DNA from: Magnetospirillum sp.
Lineage (GTDB): Bacteria; Pseudomonadota; Alphaproteobacteria; Rhodospirillales; Magnetospirillaceae
Reading direction: 5' to 3'
Length of the DNA stretch: 64,000 nucleotides
Assembly (NCBI GenBank): GCA_024707145.1
Contig: JANQAI010000015.1
Coordinates: forward strand, 31,768 to 95,767
A program made the translations under genes and the position numbers. Within the stretch, counting starts at the first letter, position 1; each line of letters opens with the position of its first letter. The notes beneath the pieces are model-generated. The model ran no database searches. It saw nothing but the letters and a program-made list of their open reading frames with translations, and was not told where the DNA came from. Below are positions 1 to 8,933 of this stretch, piece by piece.

Positions 1-240
1 GTGCACGGTTCCGCCCCCGATATCGCGGGCAAGGGCATCGCCAACCCGGTGGGGCAGATCTGGTCGGGGGCCATGATGCTGGAGCATCTGGGCCACGCCG
101 ACGCGGCGGCGGCGGTGATGGCCGCCATCGAGACGGTGCTGGCAAATGGGCCGCGCACCCCCGACCTGGGCGGCAGCGCCACCACCGAGGAGATGGGCAA
201 GGCGATCGCTGCGGCGGTTGGGGGCATGGCGTTGGCATAG
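1..240 (+). CDS. Isocitrate/isopropylmalate dehydrogenase family protein, probably tartrate/D-malate dehydrogenase type (C-terminal part)
   Basis: The window opens inside this gene; only about 79 C-terminal residues are present. The segment HGSAPDIAGKGIANP followed by GQIWSGAMMLEHLG is the NAD-binding and dimer-interface region of the beta-decarboxylating dehydrogenase family. The GKGIANP..QIWSGA wording matches tartrate/D-malate dehydrogenases better than LeuB, which usually has ANPLA.ILS. The tail RTPDLGG.ATTEEMG is the usual family C-terminus. The enzyme would oxidise a 2-hydroxy-3-carboxy acid and decarboxylate it with NAD+ in the cytoplasm. The substrate is inferred from these motifs only, because the substrate loop lies outside the window. 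Confidence 0.75.
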   Translation: MHGSAPDIAGKGIANPVGQIWSGAMMLEHLGHADAAAAVMAAIETVLANGPRTPDLGGSATTEEMGKAIAAAVGGMALA

Positions 241-242
241 AA

Positions 243-416
243 CCCTCTCCCATTCCATGGGAGAGGAAGGGGCCCTCGCAGTGGGAGGGTGAGGGAGCCG
301 CACAGCACCTCGTCTCCGGTTCCCTCACCTGGCGCGTGCCGCGCCACCCTCTCCCGCCCGTGCTAAGCACGGATTTTGAAATGCCGGCTCCACCGGCGGC
401 GGGAGAGGGAATTTCG
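243..416. repeat. Palindromic CTCTCCC-type intergenic repeats
   Basis: The gap between the dehydrogenase and the convergent methyltransferase holds several copies of CTCTCCC facing GGGAGAG. The first is a 9-bp perfect hairpin (CTCTCCCAT/ATGGGAGAG, 3-nt loop) just after the stop codon. A larger one spans about 350-416. Related palindromes recur near 4574, 22784, 25738, 40978, 41240 and 44472. They probably act as bidirectional terminators or REP-like elements (inference). Confidence 0.6.
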
Positions 417-418
417 GC

Positions 419-1096
419 CTAACCGACGATCCTATACACCACCACCTCGCGCCGGGTGCGGTCCTCCAGTTCCAGGCTGGTGGCGACGGTGGTGCGGGCC
501 ACTTCCAGCAGGCCGGTCTTGGGCAGGTAGGCGCGCCCGGGATCGGCCATGATCACGGTGGCGCCGGCGGCGGCCAGCCGGCGCAACCAGGGGAAGATGT
601 GTTCGGTCATGGGGCGCTCGTAGCAGACGTCGCCAGCCACCACCACGTCCCAGCGGCATTCCTGGCCGACCACGTCGTCCGCCAACACTTCGACGGTGAC
701 GCCGTTCAGTTCGGCGTTCATGGGGATGACGGCGCAGGCCAGCGGGTCGATGTCGGCGGCTTCCACCCGGACGGCGCCGTTCTTGGCGGCGGCCACCGCC
801 GACGCCCCCGATCCGGCGGCGAAGTCCAGCACCCGCTTGCCGCGCACCAGGTCGGGATTGTCCAGCACGTAGCGGGTCAGCGCCTGGCCGCCGGCCCAGC
901 AGAAGGCCCAATAAGGCGGCGGCAGGTTGACCCGCAGCAGCGCAGCCTCGGTGGCCTCCCACAGGGGGGTGACCTCGGTGGCCAGCCACAGGTCGATCTC
1001 GGGGCAGGCGGGCGGTTGCGCCACCTCGGTGACCTCGCGGATGAACTGGCGGGGATCCTGGCCCATGAGGACTCTCAGTCGTTCGATGTCCAGCAT
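419..1096 (-). CDS. Class I SAM-dependent methyltransferase, COG3897/ETFB-lysine methyltransferase-like
   Basis: A 225-aa cytoplasmic protein. Residues about 88-105 contain the motif I glycine loop (VLDFAAGSGASAVAAA), followed by an acidic residue ending beta-2 (AADIDPLA). The segment VVVAGDVCYERPM occupies the motif IV/post-I position where D/N-x-x-Y/F residues contact substrate. The N-terminal PPYWAFCWAGGQALTRYVLD matches the family called predicted nicotinamide N-methyase, which includes bacterial homologues of the mitochondrial ETFB lysine methyltransferase. The likely role is protein lysine methylation, but the substrate cannot be read from sequence. It is convergent with the preceding gene and lies just downstream of ubiA on the same strand. 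Confidence 0.7.
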   Translation of the reverse strand: MLDIERLRVLMGQDPRQFIREVTEVAQPPACPEIDLWLATEVTPLWEATEAALLRVNLPPPYWAFCWAGGQALTRYVLDNPDLVRGKRVLDFAAGSGASAVAAAKNGAVRVEAADIDPLACAVIPMNAELNGVTVEVLADDVVGQECRWDVVVAGDVCYERPMTEHIFPWLRRLAAAGATVIMADPGRAYLPKTGLLEVARTTVATSLELEDRTRREVVVYRIVG

Positions 1097-1152
1097 AGGC
1101 CTAAAACTCCTGGGCGAAAAGCCGTGATGGTTCTTGCAATTTCAAGGAAAAT

Positions 1153-2067
1153 CTAAAGCAGCTTGCCGGCGACGATGGCGACCAGCAGCATCCAGCCGAA
1201 GAAGCGGTTGGATTTGAACTTGGACAGGCAGTCGGCGGCATCGTCGATATTGCCTGCCGCCACCTGCCAGTACAGCTGCAGGCCGGCAAGCGCCAGCAGC
1301 GGATAGAACACCCAGGACAGCCCGGCGGCCCAGCCGGCGGCGGCGATCAGCAGCAGGGCGCCGGAGTAGAAGCCGGCCACCCAGCGGGGCGTGGCGGCGG
1401 CTAGGCGGAGCGCGGTCGACTTCACCCCGATCAGGATGTCGTCCTCCTTGTCCTGGTGGGCGTAGATGGTGTCGTAGCCGAGCGTCCACAGCAGGCCGGC
1501 GGCATAAAGCAGCAGCGGCGCCGCCGCCAGTTCGCCGCGCACCGCCGCCCAGCCCATCAGCGCTCCCCAGTTGAAGGTCAGGCCCAGCCACGCCTGGGGC
1601 CAATAGGTGATGCGCTTCATCAGCGGGTAGGGGAACACCAGCAGCAGCGAGGCGACCCCCACCCAGATGGCGAAGGGGTTCAGCATCAGCAGGATCGCGA
1701 GGCCCACCAGCAACTGCGCCGCCAGGAACGCCCAGGCCCGCTTCAGGCTGACCGCTCCCGAGGGGATGGGCCGGCCGCGGGTGCGCTCCACCTGGGCGTC
1801 GAACCGGTGGTCGGCGATGTCGTTGATGGTGCAGCCGGCGCCACGCATGACCACTGAGCCCACGGCGAACAGCGCGAACAGGCCCAGGTCCGGCCAGCCG
1901 GGGGCCGCCAGCGCCGCGCTCCACCAGCAGGGGAACAGCAGCAGCCAGGTGCCGATGGGGCGGTCCAAGCGCATCAGCCGCAGGTAGGGGCGGCTGGCTG
2001 CCGGAGCCCAGCGGTCGATCCAGTTGCCGACGGGAATGTCGCCGTTGAGGGTGGAGGACTGGCTCAT
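1153..2067 (-). CDS. ubiA: 4-hydroxybenzoate polyprenyltransferase UbiA
   Basis: A 304-aa integral membrane enzyme that attaches a polyprenyl tail to 4-hydroxybenzoate, the first membrane step of ubiquinone synthesis. Both aspartate-rich motifs of the family are present: NDIADHRFDAQVERTRGRP around residue 86 and YDTIYAHQDKEDD around residue 205. They bind Mg-diphosphate of the prenyl donor. Between them run hydrophobic helices (WLLLFPCWWSAALAA, LLVGLAILLML and others) giving about eight or nine membrane spans. Length is normal for UbiA. The start is ATG at 2067; no other ubiquinone gene is adjacent. Confidence 0.95.
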   Translation of the reverse strand: MSQSSTLNGDIPVGNWIDRWAPAASRPYLRLMRLDRPIGTWLLLFPCWWSAALAAPGWPDLGLFALFAVGSVVMRGAGCTINDIADHRFDAQVERTRGRPIPSGAVSLKRAWAFLAAQLLVGLAILLMLNPFAIWVGVASLLLVFPYPLMKRITYWPQAWLGLTFNWGALMGWAAVRGELAAAPLLLYAAGLLWTLGYDTIYAHQDKEDDILIGVKSTALRLAAATPRWVAGFYSGALLLIAAAGWAAGLSWVFYPLLALAGLQLYWQVAAGNIDDAADCLSKFKSNRFFGWMLLVAIVAGKLL

Positions 2068-2107
2068 GGCGCAGCTTTAGCGGAAAAGGGCGCGCGTGTG
2101 AACTGGT

Positions 2108-3859
2108 CTACAGGGCGGTCCGGCACACCAGCAGGCCGTTCTGCCATTCCAGATTCTCCATGGCCCAGCCGCGCAGGGGGGTGTCGTCGGCCGGCTTGGG
2201 GCAGACGGGCTTGCCGAAATAGTAGCCCTGGCCGAAGCGCACCTTCAGCAGCTTCAGCAGGTTGATGGTCTCGCTGCTCTCGACGAACTCGGCGATGGTG
2301 CCGACCTTGAGGTCGCGGCACAGCCCGGCGATGGCGCGCAGGAAGGGCGTGCTTTGGCCGCTGCTGGAAATCTCGCGAATGTAGCTGCCGTCGATCTTGA
2401 CGTGGTCCACCTGCAGGGCGCGCAGGTAGTGGAAGGCGGCGGCGCCGGCGCCGAAATCGTCCAGGCAGACGGGGAAGCCCTGGCGCCGCAGCATCTGCAG
2501 CACGCCGTTGACGGCGGGCAGGTCCTCGATCTCGGCGGATTCGGTCAGTTCGAACAGCAGGCGGCCGCGCAGGTCGCCGGCGTCGCGCATCATGCCCAGC
2601 AACTGGCGGGCGGTGGCCACGTGCGACAGCGACCGCCCCGACAGGTTGACGGCGAAGCGCAACGCTTCATGCCGGCCCATGGGCGAACGGATGAAGTCGA
2701 TGGCCCGCCCCAGGATGGCCAGGTCCAGGCCGCCGACCATGCCCACGTTTTCGGCGAAGGTGACCGTCTCGAACGGCGAATCGCGGCCGGGAAAGCGTAC
2801 CAGGCATTCGAAGTGGTGCACCACTCCGGTCCACAAATCCACCACCGGCTGGAACACCAAGTCGAATCCGCCGGAATCGATGACGCCGCGCACCTCGCGC
2901 ATCTGCGCCACCGTTTCCGACAGGCGCGGCTTCAGGTCGCTGGTCAGGTCGTCCAGCGTCATGGTGCCCGAGCGGGAAAAGGCGTTCAGGCTGTAGAGCA
3001 GGGCGTTGGCCGCTTCCTCCGACGAGATGCCGGCGCCGTCGAGGGCCAGCGAGGTGGCCTGGGCCGGCGGCGTGGCGGCACCGGGCAGGAAGGCGGCCAC
3101 CAGCTCGGTGATGGCGGCTTCGATGGTGTCGGCGCCGACGCTGGGGGCATGGATCAGGCCGTAGCGGTTGTCGCCCAGCTCGCCGGCGGCGTCGCCGCCC
3201 ACCGAGCAGGCACGCAGCCGCTCGCCCAGTTCGGACATGAACTCGTCGGCGGCCAGGGGGCCGGCCTCGGCGCGCACTTTTTCCACCTGCGGCACTTCCA
3301 GCATGGTCAGCTGGTAGGCCTCCTCGTTTTCCAGCGCCGAGGATTCGCCCAGCATGCGCCGGGCCAGGTCGATGAAGCCGTCCTTGTCCAGGAGGCCGGT
3401 AATGGGGTCGTGGGCCTCGATTGGCATGTCCAGCGTGGCGGCGTGGGTCAGGGCGATCAGCCGGGCATGGGGGCGCTGGGGGTGGCGGTAACCGGACAGG
3501 GCCACCGGCTTGGGCCGATGGAATTCGTTGGCGCCGGGGGTATGCAGCAGCAGGTGGCGGACGCGGTCGCCGCGGTCGATGCGGCGCAGCACTCCGGCGA
3601 TGCGTTCGGCGTCGGCGGGGACGAACAGTTCGGCGAGGGGGCGGCCGGCCAGCAGCCGGGCCGGGCGGCCGGACAGGGCCATGGCGGCGCCGACGGCGAA
3701 ACCGATGGTCCCATCCGCCTCCACCTCGATCAGCAGGTCGGCGGCGGCGAAGGCAAAAGCCACGTACAGATCGCGCGAGCGGTTGATGTCGCCGGCGGCA
3801 GCCAATTCCCCCCTGCCTGAAGCCTTGGTTCGTCCCGGCCGACTATCGCACGGGCGCAC
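2108..3859 (-). CDS. Cyclic-di-GMP phosphodiesterase-like protein with N-terminal PAS-like and degenerate GGDEF regions and a C-terminal EAL domain
   Basis: A 583-aa protein. Residues about 30-140 resemble a PAS sensor domain (DLLIEVEADGTIGFAVG). Residues 150-310 look like a GGDEF fold without a GGDEF active site: it opens with HDPITGLLDKDGF and has no recognisable catalytic loop. Residues about 330-570 are an EAL domain. The signature reads ECL rather than EAL but keeps the metal-binding Glu; NLSGRSL, ELTESAEIED, LDDFGAG, VKIDGSYI and QGYYFGKP are all present. It should therefore hydrolyse c-di-GMP, with the upstream domains regulating it. The start is a GTG without a clear ribosome site, so the exact N-terminus is uncertain. 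Confidence 0.8.
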   Translation of the reverse strand: MRPCDSRPGRTKASGRGELAAAGDINRSRDLYVAFAFAAADLLIEVEADGTIGFAVGAAMALSGRPARLLAGRPLAELFVPADAERIAGVLRRIDRGDRVRHLLLHTPGANEFHRPKPVALSGYRHPQRPHARLIALTHAATLDMPIEAHDPITGLLDKDGFIDLARRMLGESSALENEEAYQLTMLEVPQVEKVRAEAGPLAADEFMSELGERLRACSVGGDAAGELGDNRYGLIHAPSVGADTIEAAITELVAAFLPGAATPPAQATSLALDGAGISSEEAANALLYSLNAFSRSGTMTLDDLTSDLKPRLSETVAQMREVRGVIDSGGFDLVFQPVVDLWTGVVHHFECLVRFPGRDSPFETVTFAENVGMVGGLDLAILGRAIDFIRSPMGRHEALRFAVNLSGRSLSHVATARQLLGMMRDAGDLRGRLLFELTESAEIEDLPAVNGVLQMLRRQGFPVCLDDFGAGAAAFHYLRALQVDHVKIDGSYIREISSSGQSTPFLRAIAGLCRDLKVGTIAEFVESSETINLLKLLKVRFGQGYYFGKPVCPKPADDTPLRGWAMENLEWQNGLLVCRTAL

Positions 3860-4005
3860 AGGGAACGCCAGTGACGGCGCGTGACGGCCGCCGCTTGCAA
3901 TCGGGCGGCCGAATCGCTATAAGCGTCGCTTCCTCGCGCGGACAGGGCCTGTGGCATGCCTTTCCGCGCCTGAATCGCTCACTCGTACCGTAAGGACCAG
4001 CGAAA

Positions 4006-4212
4006 ATGCCCAAGATGAAGACCAAGAGCGCCGCCAAGAAGCGGTTCAAGCTCACCGCCTCCGGCAAGGTCAAAGGCAACGTGGCCAACAAGCGTCACTG
4101 CCTCTCCGCGAAGCCCCAGGACATGAAGCGCCAGGCCCGCGGCACCTTCATCCTGTTCAAGGCTGACGGTGAGAAGGTCAAGCAATACTACCTGCCGAAC
4201 GGAGCTAAGTAA
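4006..4212 (+). CDS. rpmI: 50S ribosomal protein L35
   Basis: A 68-aa basic protein starting MPKMKTKSAAKKRFK, the universal L35 N-terminus, with the family motif KRHCLSAK near the middle. It is a structural protein of the large ribosomal subunit. Its stop codon overlaps the ATG of rplT by one base, so the two are translationally coupled. The usual upstream partner infC is not here; instead a divergent EAL gene lies 146 bp away, so the promoter must sit in that spacer. Confidence 0.97.
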   Translation: MPKMKTKSAAKKRFKLTASGKVKGNVANKRHCLSAKPQDMKRQARGTFILFKADGEKVKQYYLPNGAK

Positions 4213-4568
4213 TGGCCCGCGTCAAGCGGGGCGTGATCACCCACGCCCGTCACAAGAAGATCCTGAAGCTGGCCAAGGGCTATCGCGGCCGTGCCAATTC
4301 GTGCTTCCGCGTCGCGATCGAGAAGGTCGAGAAGGCGCTGCGTTACGCCTATCGCGACCGTCGCGCCAAGAAGCGCAATTTCCGCGCCCTGTGGATCCAG
4401 CGCATCAACGCCGGCACCCGCCAGTACGGCGTGCCCTATTCCCGATTTATGGACGGCCTGAAGAAGGCTGGCATCGCGCTCGACCGCAAGGTCCTCGCCG
4501 ACATCGCGGCGCGCGAGCCGGAAGCCTTCAAGTCGCTGGTTGAGAAGGCCCAGGCGGCCCTCCAGTAA
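4212..4568 (+). CDS. rplT: 50S ribosomal protein L20
   Basis: A 118-aa protein beginning MARVKRGVITHARHKKILK, with the conserved GYRGRANSCFR and RDRRAKKRNFR segments of L20. It binds 23S rRNA early in assembly of the large subunit, and in other bacteria it represses its own operon. It is cotranscribed with rpmI and followed by an intrinsic terminator before pheS. Confidence 0.98.
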   Translation: MARVKRGVITHARHKKILKLAKGYRGRANSCFRVAIEKVEKALRYAYRDRRAKKRNFRALWIQRINAGTRQYGVPYSRFMDGLKKAGIALDRKVLADIAAREPEAFKSLVEKAQAALQ

Positions 4569-4611
4569 GGCTTGTCCGCTCCCCGCCATGGGGAGAGGGA
4601 AATTACGCGGA

Positions 4612-4639
4612 GGGGTCGCCCGTCAGGGCGGCCCCTTTT
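4612..4639 (+). terminator. Intrinsic terminator or attenuator between rplT and pheS
   Basis: The stem GGGGTCGCCC/GGGCGGCCCC has a GTCA loop and is followed directly by TTTT. It ends 24 bp before the pheS start, so it can terminate the rpmI-rplT transcript or attenuate read-through into pheST. No leader peptide rich in Phe codons is evident in the 94-bp gap. Confidence 0.75.
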
Positions 4640-4662
4640 CGCGTCCATACGGGGAAGATTCC

Positions 4663-5739
4663 ATGGACGAACTCGACAAGATCCGCGCCGAGGCCCTGGC
4701 CCTGGTGGCCCAGGCCGCCAGCCTGGAGGCGCTGGAAGCCGCCCGCGTGGCGACCCTCGGCAAGAAGGGTTCCATCTCCGGCCTGATGGCCTCGTTGGGC
4801 AAAATGAGCCCCGAGGAGCGCAAGACCGCCGGCGCGGCGCTGAACGCCGTCAAGGACCAGGTGGCCGAGGCCATCGCCGCCGCCAAGGCTGGGCAGGAGG
4901 CCAAGGCCCTGGAGGAAAAGCTGGCGCGCGAGCGGGTGGACGTCACCCTGCCGGTGCGCCCCGAGGCCTCGGGCCGCATCCATCCCATCAGCCAGGTGAT
5001 GGACGAGATGATCGCCATCTTCGCCCAGATGGGGTTCGAGGTGGCGGAAGGCCCCGACATCGAGGACGACTTCCATAACTTCACCGCGCTGAACATCCCG
5101 GCCGAGCACCCCGCCCGGCAGATGCACGACACCTTCTATTTCGGCGAGAAGGCGGACGGCACGCGCCACCTGCTGCGCACCCACACCAGCCCGGTGCAGA
5201 TCCGCACCATGCTGGCCAACAAGCCGCCGATCCGCATCATCGCCCCGGGCCGCACCTATCGCTGCGACTCGGACATGACCCACACCCCCATGTTCCATCA
5301 GATCGAGGGGCTGGTCATCGACAAGACCACCCATATGGGCCACCTCAAAGGCTGCCTGATGGAATTCGTCACCACCTTCTTCGAGGTGGACGAGGTGCCG
5401 GTGCGCTTCCGTCCCAGCTTCTTCCCCTTCACCGAGCCTTCGGCCGAGGTGGATATCGGCTGTTCGCGCGAAGGCGGTGAGTTGAAGATCGGCAAGGGCT
5501 CGGGCTGGCTGGAGATCGGCGGCTCGGGCATGGTGCACCCCAACGTGCTGCGCGCCTGCGGCCTGGACCCCGACGAGTACCAGGGCTTCGCCTTCGGCAT
5601 GGGCGTCGAGCGCATGGCCATGCTGAAGTACGGCATTCCCGACCTGCGCACCTTCTTCGATTCCGACCTGCGCTGGCTGAAGCATTACGGCTTCGTGCCC
5701 CTTGACGTGCCGACCCTGTCCGGAGGGCTGACCCGATGA
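4663..5739 (+). CDS. pheS: Phenylalanyl-tRNA synthetase alpha subunit
   Basis: A 358-aa catalytic subunit of the alpha2-beta2 class II synthetase that charges tRNA-Phe. An N-terminal coiled-coil arm (residues about 1-85) precedes the catalytic core. Motif 2 reads VRFRPSFFPFTEPSAEVDI and motif 3 reads GFAFGMGVERMAMLKYGI. The ATG at 4663 matches the expected family N-terminus (MDELDKIRAEAL). Upstream in-frame codons fall in the terminator region and were not used. The pheT ATG overlaps its TGA. Confidence 0.97.
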   Translation: MDELDKIRAEALALVAQAASLEALEAARVATLGKKGSISGLMASLGKMSPEERKTAGAALNAVKDQVAEAIAAAKAGQEAKALEEKLARERVDVTLPVRPEASGRIHPISQVMDEMIAIFAQMGFEVAEGPDIEDDFHNFTALNIPAEHPARQMHDTFYFGEKADGTRHLLRTHTSPVQIRTMLANKPPIRIIAPGRTYRCDSDMTHTPMFHQIEGLVIDKTTHMGHLKGCLMEFVTTFFEVDEVPVRFRPSFFPFTEPSAEVDIGCSREGGELKIGKGSGWLEIGGSGMVHPNVLRACGLDPDEYQGFAFGMGVERMAMLKYGIPDLRTFFDSDLRWLKHYGFVPLDVPTLSGGLTR

Positions 5740-8133
5740 AATTCACTCTCTCGTGGCTGAAGCAGCATCTGGACACCGATGCCTCCCTGGCCGAGATCGA
5801 GGCGCGGCTGACCATGCTGGGCCTGGAAGTGGAGGGCGTCGAGGATCCGGCCAAGGACCTGGGCGGCTTCATCGTCGCCGAGGTGCTGGAGGCCGAGAAG
5901 CATCCCAACGCCGACCGCCTGCGGGTGTGCAAGGTCAATACCGGCACCGGCGTCATCCAGGTGGTGTGCGGCGCTCCCAACGCCCGCGCCGGCATCAAGG
6001 TGATCCTGGCCCAGCCCGGCACCTATATCCCCGTCACCGGCGAGGCCTTGAAGAAGGGCAACGTCCGCGGCGTCGAAAGCCAGGGCATGATGTGCTCGTG
6101 GCGCGAGTTGAAGCTGGGCGAGGAGCATGACGGCATCGCCGAACTGGATGCCGGCCTGACCGTCGGCGCCAAGCTGGTGGAAGTGATGAGCTTCGATCCC
6201 ATGATCGAGATCAGCATCACCCCCAACCGCGCCGACTGCCTGGGCGTGCGCGGCGTGGCGCGCGACCTGGCCGCCTCGGGCCTGGGCACGCTGAAGCCGC
6301 TGGACGCCACCCCGGTCAAGGGCGGCTTCAAGAGCCCCATCGGCGTGAAGCTGGAATTCTCCCCCGACGCCGCCTCGGCCTGCCCGTACTTCGCCGGCCG
6401 CCTGATCCGTGGCGTCAAGAACGGCGAAAGCCCGGCCTGGCTGAAGGACCGCCTGACCGCCATCGGCCTGCGCCCCATTTCGGCGCTGGTGGACATCACC
6501 AATTACGTCACCTACGACCTTGCCCGCCCGCTGCACGTCTTCGACGCGGCCAAGGTCAAGGGCGACGTCCGCGCCCGCCTGGCCCGGGACGGCGAGACGC
6601 TGCTGGCGCTCAACGGCAAGGAATACACTCTGGATTCGTCCATGACGGTGATCGCCGACGAGGCGGGCGCCGAAGCCATCGCCGGCATCATGGGCGGCGA
6701 GCATTCCGGCTGTACCGAGGCCACCACCGAGGTGTTCCTGGAAGTGGCTTATTTCGACCCCATCCGCACCGCCGCCACCGGACGCAAGCTGGACATCCTG
6801 TCGGACGCCCGCTTCCGCTTCGAACGCGGCGTGGACCCGGCCTTCATCGTGCCGGCGGCCGAGATCGCCACCCGCATGATCCTGGAGCTGTGCGGCGGCG
6901 AGGCCTCGGACCTGGTCGTGGCGGGCGAGGAGCCCGATTGGCGCACCTCCATCGTGCTGCGCCCCGAGCGCGTGGCCGAGCCTGGGCGGCGTCGAGGTCG
7001 CCACCGCCAAGCAGGAGGGCATCCTGCGCGGTCTCGGCTGCACCGTGTCCGAGCATGACAGCGGGCTGCTGGTGGTACCGCCGTCGTGGCGCGGCGACGT
7101 CTCGGCCGAGCACGATCTGGTGGAGGAGGTCATCCGCATCAACGGTTATGACGAACTGCCCACCGTGCCGCTGCCCCGGCCCAGCATGCCCAAGCCGCTG
7201 CTGACCCCCGGCCAGCGCCGCGCCTCGTGGGTGCGCCGCCAACTGGCCGCCCGCGGTCTGGTGGAGACGGTGACCTGGTCGTTCCTGCCCTCGGCCACCG
7301 CCAAGCTGTTCGGCGGCGGCGCGTCCGAGATGCATCTGGCCAATCCCATTTCGTCGGACCTGGACGCCATGCGCCCCAGCGTGCTGCCCAATCTGGTCAG
7401 CGCCGCCGGCCGCAACGCCGATCGTGGCTTCAAGGATCTGGGCCTGTTCGAGATCGGTCCGCAATTCGACGGTCCCGAGCCGGGCCAGCAGCGGCAGGTC
7501 GCCGCCGGCATTCGTGCCGGCCGTGCCGTGCCGCGCCACTGGAAGGAATTGACCCGGCTGGTGGACGTGTTCGACGCCAAGGCCGATCTGCTGGCCGCCA
7601 TCGCCGCCGCCGGCGCCAACCCGGATTCGTTCCAGGTGGTGGCCGGGGCGCCGGGCTGGTACCACCCCGGCCGTTCGGGCACGCTGAAGCTGGGCAACAA
7701 GCCGGTAGCCCATTTCGGCGAGCTGCATCCCGGCACCCTAGGCGCGCTGGACGTCAAGGGCCCGGTGGTGGCGTTCGAGCTGTTCCTGGAAGCCCTGCCC
7801 CCGCAGAAGGCCAAGGCCACCAAGGCCAAGCCGGCGCTGAAGCTGTCGCCGTTCCAGCCGCTGGAACGCGACTTCGCCTTCGTGCTGGACGCCACGGTGT
7901 CGGCCGACCAAGTGGTGCGCGCGGCCAGGAACGCGGATAAGGCGCTGGTGGCCGACGTGGCCGTGTTCGACCTGTACGAGGGCCCCAACGTGGGCGAGGG
8001 CAAGAAGTCCATCGCCATCACCGCCGCCCTGCAGCCCACCGAGAAGACCCTCACCGACGAGGAGATCGAGGCGGTGGGCAAGAAGATCGTCGACGCGGTG
8101 GTCAAGGCCACCGGCGGCGTGCTGCGGTCGTAG
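5736..8133 (+). CDS. pheT: Phenylalanyl-tRNA synthetase beta subunit (one frameshift)
   Basis: The beta subunit carries the tRNA-binding (EMAP-like), B3/B4 editing, B5 and FDX-ACB anticodon-binding domains. The first 415 codons read MKFTLSWLKQHL to RVAE; the frame then changes at 6981. Removing one C (GAG-C-CTG-GGC to GAG-CTG-GGC) joins VAE to LGGVEVATAKQEG and gives a 798-residue protein, the normal length. The C-terminal half includes VDVFDAKADLLA and the FDX-ACB domain (SPFQPLERDFAFVLD to the stop). Because this gene is essential and both halves are well conserved, I treat the break as a sequence error. The ATGA overlap couples it to pheS. Confidence 0.93.
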
Positions 8134-8167
8134 TCGTTTTGTCCTGACGGCCTTCCTTGCCCTCTCC

Positions 8168-8225
8168 GTCATGCCCGGACTTGATCCGGGCATCCATGGA
8201 TCGCCGGGTCAAGCCCGGCGATGAC
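8168..8225. repeat. GTCAT...ATGAC palindromic intergenic repeat, copy 1
   Basis: The element is bounded by GTCATGCCCGG and CCGGCGATGAC. It contains two nested palindromes (CCCGGACTTGATCCGGG and CGCCGGGTCAAGCCCGGCG). Three longer relatives occur at 13057, 15484 and 41094 in this window. Repeats of this design are common between genes in alphaproteobacteria; the function is unknown. Confidence 0.8.
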
Positions 8226-8260
8226 GGGAAGGAAGGCCGTTTTCTTTCGGGATTCCTGTC

Positions 8261-8845
8261 ATGCCCACCATCCTGCTGGTCCGCCATGGCGAGACCCATT
8301 GGAACCGTCAGAAGCGCATCCAGGGTCACGGCGATTCGCCGCTGACGCTGAAGGGCATCGAGCAGGCCAAGGCCTATGGCCGCACCATGGCCGGACTGAT
8401 CGGCGACCCGGCGCAATGGCGTCTGGTGTCCAGCCCGCTGCCGCGCTGCGTGCAGACCGCCGCCATCCTGTCCGAGGTGGTGGGGCTGGATTTCGCTGGC
8501 ATCGAGCTGGATGCCCGCCTGAAGGAGATTTCCACCGGCCACTGGTCGGGCCGCCTGAAGGCCGAGATGCAGCCCGAGGAATTGTCTGGCGAGGGGGTGA
8601 ATTCGTGGTTCTTCCGCTGCCCCGGCGGTGAAACCTATGAGCATCTGGCGACCCGGCTGTCGTCCTGGCTGGCCGATCGCCGCCCAGGCGAGAAGCTGGT
8701 GGTGATCAGCCACGGCATCGCCGGCCGGGTGCTGCGCGGCCTGCATGCCGGGCTGGAGGGCGACCGGGCCCTTGCCGGCGACAGTCCCCAGAACGCGGTG
8801 TTCCGTCTGCAGCCCGGCTTGACCGAACGCTTCGAGTGCAATTAA
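8261..8845 (+). CDS. Histidine phosphatase family protein (phosphoglycerate-mutase-like)
   Basis: A 194-aa cytoplasmic protein. The phospho-acceptor motif LVRHGETHWN is at residues 6-15. R and E partners are visible in SSPLPRCVQTA and LKEISTGHWSG, and the second catalytic histidine is in VVISHGIAG near residue 150. These define the branch-1 histidine phosphatase superfamily. Length and motifs fit GpmB/CobC-like small phosphatases, but the substrate cannot be assigned. It stands alone between a repeat and a solute-binding protein gene. Confidence 0.85.
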   Translation: MPTILLVRHGETHWNRQKRIQGHGDSPLTLKGIEQAKAYGRTMAGLIGDPAQWRLVSSPLPRCVQTAAILSEVVGLDFAGIELDARLKEISTGHWSGRLKAEMQPEELSGEGVNSWFFRCPGGETYEHLATRLSSWLADRRPGEKLVVISHGIAGRVLRGLHAGLEGDRALAGDSPQNAVFRLQPGLTERFECN

Positions 8846-8933
8846 TTAAAATTTGTTCTAAATTTCCAGCAAGTCATTGCGTGTGCGGTCCCCTGGTCGT
8901 AGCATTTTTCCAGGGGCGCCTTCGGGGGGTGCG

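Noticed and set aside
2354..3820. A 488-codon plus-strand frame opposite the EAL gene
   Set aside because: The translation is Gly/Ala/Gln/His-rich without motifs, while the opposite strand encodes a recognisable EAL domain.
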